Positions 58,695-64,000 of a stretch of DNA of 64,000 nt are shown piece after piece. The notes below the pieces were generated by a model. The model ran no database searches. It was given only the letters and a program-made list of their open reading frames with translations, and was not told where the DNA came from. Positions within the stretch are counted from its first letter, which is position 1, and each line of letters starts with the position of its first letter. Both the position numbers and the translations under genes were made by a program. Origin of the DNA: Gonioctena quinquepunctata (lineage: Eukaryota > Arthropoda > Insecta > Coleoptera > Chrysomelidae); NCBI GenBank assembly GCA_018342105.1, contig JAFIRS010000167.1:620001-684000 (forward strand). The letters are read 5' to 3'.

Positions 58695-58770
58695 CGGTAT
58701 CATCCAGTTGGCAAGGTCTCCATATTGTGATACCTCCATTGCTCCTAAAACGGTGAGGTCAACATGGCCT
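58695..58770 (-). CDS. OXCT1: OXCT1/SCOT penultimate exon
   Basis: A 76-nt exon. On the minus strand TTTTCTCAG precedes A GGC CAT GTT GAC; translation GHVDLTVLGAMEVSQYGDLA followed by NWMIP is the highly conserved SCOT segment just before GKxVKGMGGAMD. The donor CCG|GTGAGT is strong. It begins two bases into a Gly codon (phase 2 start) and ends in phase 0, which fits the terminal exon at 41995. Mariner copy G begins less than 100 bp upstream of the acceptor. Confidence 0.93.
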
Positions 58771-59214
58771 CTGAGAAAATAAAAATAAAACAATTCATAG
58801 ACAATAAAATCGAATGTTCAATAAATAGCAAAACTACAAAGACCATTTTACACAATTGCTCTAACATTTTTGACAGTAAACTTTTGGTACTTTTCATGAA
58901 AAAACTTTATTCCCACCTTTTCCAAGTAAAAAAGGTACACTTCCTCAACAACGCTGGAGGTGATCGTTATCGAGATATTTACAATTTTCTGTGTCGATGC
59001 ATGTTACTTAGCTCCTAGGGCGCTAAGTGAAGTTGCTGAGAACATTACAAAAACTAAGTATGTGGTAGGTCTCGTCAAAATAAACTACTTTTTTCCTATG
59101 AAATGTTTATCGAAAAATGATTTGTTTTCGAGATACAGATTGTTGAAATTTTTCAAAACATGGTTGGTTTTTGTCATAAGTTATTTGCAATTCTAGTTAT
59201 TTTCATCAATTTTC

Positions 59215-59585
59215 ATACACAAAAGTAGCAATGGAAATATGGAATTGACTATAGTTAATCTGTTTTTGTTGTGTTTTTTTTTTACAGCAAGAAATTACGT
59301 AGCATCACTTTTACCGTTTATTACCGTTCATTACCGTTCATTACCATTAATTAGTTTATATTAGTTTAGTGATTTTTCGTCTCACTAGTGTAATTTACAC
59401 TTTGTTTTTTCTTTTTTTCTTCTTTTTTTATATATTAATATTGTATCACATGTCACATTTGAACTTAATATTACTTGTTAATTATCTACTACTTAACAGT
59501 ACTGATGTATTCAATTATGTCCTGTAATTGGGTTTTACCTGTTGGGTAATAAATGATTATTATTATTATTATTATACACAGTATA
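59215..59585 (+). mobile_element. LINE/SINE 3' tail inserted in the left arm of copy G
   Basis: The right arm runs directly from TTTTCATCAAACTTT to ACAGACTTC when inverted; in the left arm ~370 bp are added at that spot. The added DNA ends TAATAAATGATTATTATTATTATT, an AATAAA signal plus (ATT)n tail. It includes TTACCGTTCATTACCGTTCA, a short tandem repeat. No coding part is seen. Confidence 0.65.
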
Positions 59586-59805
59586 CCTGGACAGACTTCT
59601 TCTAAACCGAGCATTATCAAACTGCTTAATCAGTATAGCCAAATTTGATTTCAATAATTTTTGTCACTCTCCGCTTGCAAATTAAGTTAATTAAATCGAA
59701 TAGGCTATAAACGTTCGTTTATAAAAATAGAAGTTCGCTGTCACATTTTTAACTATTCATTGACAAATTCACAGTTTGGAGTTTATAAAGTGATTTTTTG
59801 GTACC

Positions 59806-60477
59806 ATGCCCAACTTTACGAATGCTGAAATGGCTGATATGGTTTTTGCAAACGGCTTGGCTGACGGAAATCCAACCGAGGCTAATTTTTCAAGAAATGG
59901 TATCATGAACTTCCATAACAACCACATCTGGGCGGAAAATAACCTACCTGCGATAACGCAAACTCATTTCCAAGACAGATTCTCTTTTATTGTATGGGTA
60001 GGCATAATTGGGGATTATTTAATTGGGCCCTATTTTCTCCCCTTACGTTTGAATGGAGATGCTTACCAAAATTTTTTGGAACACGAGCTTCCCCAGCTTA
60101 TGGAAGATGTTCCCATTGGTCTCCGATATCACTCTTGGTTTATGCACGATGGAGCCCCTGCTCATTTTAGTCTGATAGCAAGAAATTTCTTAGACGTAGC
60201 ATATCCCCAACGATGGATAGGAAGAGGAGGCACTCAGCATTGGCCCCCGAGGTCACCGGACCTCAATCCCGTCGATTTTTTCTTTTGGGGACACCTAAAA
60301 TCACTAGCTTATGCTAGTCCCATTGAAAACGAGGAAATGTTAAGAGATCGCATCATAGCTTGCTGCGAAACGATAAGAAACACTCCCGGCATTTTTCAAC
60401 GGGTGCGGAATCCTTTGATGAGGAGAGCAGAAGCTTGTATTACTGTTGGGGGTCGTCACTTTGAACAGTTGTTGTAA
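59806..60477 (+). pseudogene. Internally deleted DD41D transposase, open frame (copy G)
   Basis: A 223-codon open frame; relatives have about 340-360. The first ~24 residues (MPNFTNAEMADMVFANG) are the normal N-terminus. They are joined directly to the region behind the first catalytic Asp: the sequence NPTEANFSRN stands where relatives read FTDEASF. The second and third Asp remain (Asp115 in HDGAPAHF, Asp157 in SPDLNPVDFFFWG, 41 residues apart). The whole DNA-binding domain and the first Asp are gone, without frame loss. It is similar to copy C. Confidence 0.8.
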
Positions 60478-61029
60478 TAGTTGTTTCGTTCAATTTTTAT
60501 ATGTTTAATTGCCTAATAAATAACATAGTACTTCTCCGAATTGTTTTTTTACAAACTCCGAAATGTAGCACTTTCTAATTGAATAATTAAACCTGACATT
60601 TTTTTTTAATTTGGATTGATTAAGCAGTTTGATAATGCTCAGTTTGAAAGAAGTCTGTGTTTAAAGTTTGATGAAAATAACTGCAGTTGCAAATAACTTA
60701 TGACAAAAACCAACATGTTTTGAAAAATTTCAACAATCTGTATCTTGAAAACAAATCATTTTTCGATAAACATTTCATAGGAGAAAAGTAGTTTATTTTG
60801 ACGAGACCTACCACATACTTAGTTTTTGTAATGTTTTCAGCAACTTCACTTAGCGCCCTAGGAGCTAAGTAACATGCATCGATATAGAAAATTGTAAATA
60901 TCTCGAAAACGATCACCTCCAGCGTTGTTGAGGAAGTGTACCTTTTGTACTTGGAAAAGGTGTGGGAATAAGGGTTTTTCATGAAAAGTACCAAAAGTTT
61001 ACTGTCAAAAATGTAGGGCAATTTGAAAT

Positions 61030-61320
61030 AAATAATGACAGCGAAACGCAGCGCCCTCTAGATGTTACAAGAAAATTAATACAAAATTATGATTTCCCAC
61101 GTCAAAAAAACCCCGGGTACCAAATTTCGTGCAAATAACTTATTTTTTGCAAAAGTTATTTTCAAAAAGCGAACAAAAAAATTCAATTTTAACACCCTGT
61201 ATCTCCGAAACGAAGCATTTCCGGACACAAGTTTATTAGACTTCTTTTCTTAAAATTGTCTCAGGAATACGTCACTTGAATATTTTAACATACTTATGTT
61301 ACACCCTTATACCATTTGGA
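61030..61320. mobile_element. Mariner-like terminus fragment
   Basis: AATTTTAACACCCTGTATCTCC and CGAAACGAAGCATTTCCGGA are typical for ends or inner arms of the same transposon group (compare CAGGGTGTTTCA at 12265). No partner end is identifiable. Confidence 0.4.
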
Positions 61321-61542
61321 ATATTGAATATTAGCCATTTGAGAGTTAAGTTAGCTAATCACAGCCTAGCACATCCCGATCGATACTAAGTCTGGCCTGT
61401 GCTTTTTGGTTCCGGCTTTCTGGCTAGTATCTATAAGCAGAGGTCAGGCACGGCGACTGCGCAGTTGTCATACATCACTGCTGATGTATATTGCATTGGC
61501 TAATCTTCGTTACTCTATAGATTATTATTTATTTATTTTTTT

Positions 61543-61543
<1 letters not shown>

Positions 61544-61587
<44 letters not shown>

Positions 61588-61590
61588 GAT
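61544..61590. repeat. GATA microsatellite (LINE tail)
   Basis: (GATA)n at the 3' end of a minus-strand LINE; the LINE at 17972 has a shorter tail of the same type. Confidence 0.85.
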
Positions 61591-61868
61591 AGATAGATAA
61601 ATAGATTGATTTGACCAAGTTACAAATATATTTTTGGCAACTCATTCGAATACTAAAATAAAGGTAATATGACAGTTAAAAATATTCAAAAATTAAAGTA
61701 AAATATTGGAAGTAGTATGAACACATACAAAAAAAAAAGTCACAGATTATCACTAAGAAACATTATTGAGACATACAGGCATACTCAGATATTCATTGAT
61801 GAAATAAAAACAATCATTGAGGATATGTCTTTTGAGTTTCAATTTGAAGAAGTTGATAGAATTAATAT
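61545..61868 (-). mobile_element. LINE 3' end (minus strand)
   Basis: Minus-strand sequence at about 61868-61770 reads INSINFFKLKLKRHILNDCF and YFINEYLSMP before a stop, resembling the C-terminus of Jockey-like ORF2. The GATA tail follows. Confidence 0.6.
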
Positions 61869-62983
61869 CCCAGCAAACATGAATGAGCGGTAAATAGACG
61901 GGCCGTTGCTGTTAACCGATGTCGGTATATAATTGGAATGTTATCAGTTTTGCCGCATTGGCTGAACATACGCATATTTATTATGGATGTTTTGAATTTA
62001 GCCAGAAATTACCCGTTAAAGATTTGCGATAATCGCGCCGATGTCATTTTGACACAGTATGTGGCATTACGCGCCGCACCGCTGCGACCTCTGTAATGAA
62101 ACTGCAGCATTGGCATTGCTGAATATTACGTTCGCAGTTGGCCCTACTGCTGATTTCATGTAGGATGTCAAATCGGGTATTTTCTGTATTTTCTATTTTG
62201 TCTAGTCATTTTGATATATGGTCATGAAAAATAATCACAGTGGCGAGAATTTTTTCAGATTTGTTTGTTGTCATTCTATCTATTTGGTAAAAAAAAAATC
62301 CAGGCCAGTTTAAAATGCAATATCTGGGAAATATGGATGAGTATCTTGGAAACCATTTGAGATACAATGAAAATGGTTGAAATGGAGAAAAAGTTGTCTG
62401 TTTAGGTAAATAGGAACAATCTGGCTCTACACTTTCAGAAATCCTCTACAATTAGTGGCTTCAGAGAGTGAAAACAGTGAATTGTATATATCTAGTCTAT
62501 GAATCAGTCGATTCTGAATGTTTGGTGAATTTATTGTGTATAATATTGACCTATCTTCACTGTTTCCGAAGGTGCTAGATTGTTCTTATATGGGCCATTT
62601 TGTTTTCATTGAAACGGTCTTTATGCTCATTGCCTTCCAAGATACCCTATACTTCCATGTACTGCATTTTCAATTGGACGCCCCTGTATATTTGCATAGA
62701 TTATTGATGAAATCCCAACAGTGGAATGACGCGGTTGATTAGTAGGATACCCACAATCGCACCATAATCTGTACCATGAAATATCAGTTCATCTTAACTC
62801 TGTCTATCCACTGAAGTCCCGCTATGTAATAAAGCGGGTGGTAGTCTGGAGGCCTACTGATGGCCGTCTCGACACGAGCTAGCCGGGCTGACGACGTATC
62901 ATGATTATGGCCCGCTTATGTTGTCTGTCGGCTGTTTTTAAAGTACCTCTAGAGGCCCACACGTGTTTGCTGGGATGAATTTG
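61869..62983 (+). mobile_element. 1.1-kb TIR element (CCCAGCAAACA family)
   Basis: The left end CCCAGCAAACATG and the right end CACGTGTTTGCTGGG are inverted. The right ~670 bp are repeated in inverse at 39775-40660. No transposase frame is present. Target duplication is not clear, so the superfamily is unknown. A GC-rich stretch (62030-62100) contrasts with the AT-rich surroundings. Confidence 0.65.
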
Positions 62984-63059
62984 ATAGTGATAAGACAGCA
63001 CTGTGAATTATAGAGAATCTCAAATGACTTGATTGATAAACCACTTGAGTTATGTAATA

Positions 63060-64000
63060 AAATAATTAATGAAAAAACTTTTTAAAGCAAGCTATTATTC
63101 AAATGTTCAAAAGTAAAAAATAATAGCTTTGGATGTGCGACATAGGTTATTTCATGAGTTATAGATTCAAGAGTTTATTGCGCAAAGTTTTCAGTCCAAA
63201 TACAAAAACGACAAGCATTTGAATCTATAACTCACAGAATAACCTATGTCGCACATCCAAAGCAATTTTTTTTAACTTTTTAGCGCATTTGAATAAAAGC
63301 TTGTCTTTAACAAAGTTTTTTTATTAAATATTTATTTTGTGCTTTTTAGTAAGTTCGCCTTAATCTATGCCTTTTTGTTAATGCATTGTCATTATGAGGC
63401 TTTTTTCCTTTAAGTTCTGAGCTATCTAGTTCTTCAATAAGGAGACCATCTAAAGATTAATAAATTCATAATCTCCGACCACGAAAACCTCCACATACCA
63501 ATTTTGAATAGAATCGGACCATAATCACAGAGGTCGTCCGCCATCTTGGAGCCGCCATTTTGATTCAATGAATTCTGACAAAAAATTCAAAATCTTCAAC
63601 CCCCAAAAAACCCCACATACCAATTTTGAATCGAATCGGACCATAATTACAAAACTTGTCCGCCATCTTGGAGCCGCCATCTTGAATTTGTGAATTTTGA
63701 ATAAAAATTAATAATCTCCGACCCGAAAACCTCCACATACCAATTTTGAATAAATCGGACCATAATCACAGAGATCGTCGGCCATCTTGGAGCCGCCATT
63801 TTTATTTTATTAATTTATACAAAAAATTCATAATCTTTGAGTTGAAAAGGACCATAAACACAAATCTCGTCCGCCATCTTAGAGCCACCATTTTGTTTTT
63901 TTCTCCAACAAAAATTCCATAATGCAAGGGAACTATGAACACGTGCCAAATATCACGTTAATCATGCAACTAGAAGTTAGTCAAATTTAACTTGCAAGAT
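63060..64000 (+). mobile_element. Satellite element with palindromic head (copy 3), cut by the window end
   Basis: Palindrome at about 63075-63313 (GGATGTGCGACATAGGTTATT / AATAACCTATGTCGCACATCC, with matching substitutions in both arms). The linker GAGACCATCTAAAGATTAA (63442) and an array of about four to five units (63460-63895) follow, then the tail with ATTCCATAATGCA and AACTAGAAGTTAGTCAAA. Order and orientation are those of copy 1. Confidence 0.75.

Larger units (their letters stand above)
58865..61013. mobile_element. DD41D mariner-like element (copy G)
   Basis: CATTTTTGACAGTAAACTTTTGG at the left and its inverse near 60990-61013 are the ends, next to TA (61014-61015; the left side reads TAA). 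The inverted arms are long (about 58865-59640 and 60600-61013) and share TGAGAACATTACAAAAACTAAG and GTTTATTTTGACGAGACC-type sequence. The left arm is enlarged by a ~370-bp insertion. Similarity may extend a few bases beyond the TA, so the ends are approximate. Confidence 0.75.

Noticed and set aside
58764..59196. Frames in the arms of mariner copy G (also 60698-61021)
   Set aside because: Inverted-repeat DNA read in both directions; the first one also overlaps the OXCT1 acceptor region on the wrong strand.

Overview
The window looks like gene-poor, AT-rich chromosomal DNA of an insect. The arguments are spliced animal-type exons, Jockey/CR1-like LINEs, Ty3/gypsy, hAT, pogo and many Tc1/mariner-group elements with insect-type protein signatures, and TTAGG-like motifs. 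A beetle is plausible but is not proven by this sequence. No prokaryotic gene organisation, rRNA, tRNA or CRISPR array is visible.

Host genes. The only securely identified gene is OXCT1/SCOT (succinyl-CoA:3-ketoacid CoA transferase, mitochondrial ketone-body use) on the minus strand. A 76-nt exon at 58695-58770 and the terminal exon at 41678-41995 join in phase 0 and match the C-terminus of the enzyme. They are separated by a 16.7-kb intron packed with transposons. A second host-type exon (22025-22256, plus strand), resembling the ER thioredoxin-fold protein TMX3, keeps a good acceptor and a GTAAGT donor but lies inside a LINE.

Layout. 0-2.1 kb: non-autonomous hAT with a perfect 8-bp target duplication and an internal foldback. 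2.3-5.2 kb: DD41D mariner-like element with two head-to-head transposase copies. 6.0-7.1 kb: pogo-type zinc-finger remnant. 7.4-8.7 kb: TIR element with a palindromic head and a satellite array; related copies lie at 42.7 and 63.1 kb, and a headless one at 12.7 kb. 8.7-16.2 kb: LINE scraps, a mariner split by a hAT MITE, and a heavily nested mariner inserted at the joint of a tandem dimer. 16.25-25.5 kb: a 9.26-kb element with ~1-kb terminal inverted repeats and a 7-bp target duplication (Galileo/P-superfamily foldback architecture), loaded with two LINEs and the TMX3-like exon. 26-36 kb: one ZMYM-type hAT transposase broken up by a THAP-bearing TIR element, an 807-bp foldback, a mariner and a pogo element. 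36-41 kb: LINE and mariner fragments, TA microsatellites, a tandemly duplicated transposon end and a foldback. 41.7-58.8 kb: OXCT1 and its intron, holding a decayed gypsy element, a TIR element with TTAGG-like repeats and a LINE, a mariner lacking its third catalytic Asp, and a longer LINE. 58.9-64 kb: a mariner that lost its first catalytic Asp, and further transposon and satellite copies.

How it works together. Except for OXCT1 and perhaps the TMX3-like exon, nothing looks like an active host gene. The window is a record of repeated nested insertion. At least seven DD41D mariner-like copies of several subfamilies are present, and all are visibly inactivated, by stops, frameshifts or loss of catalytic residues.
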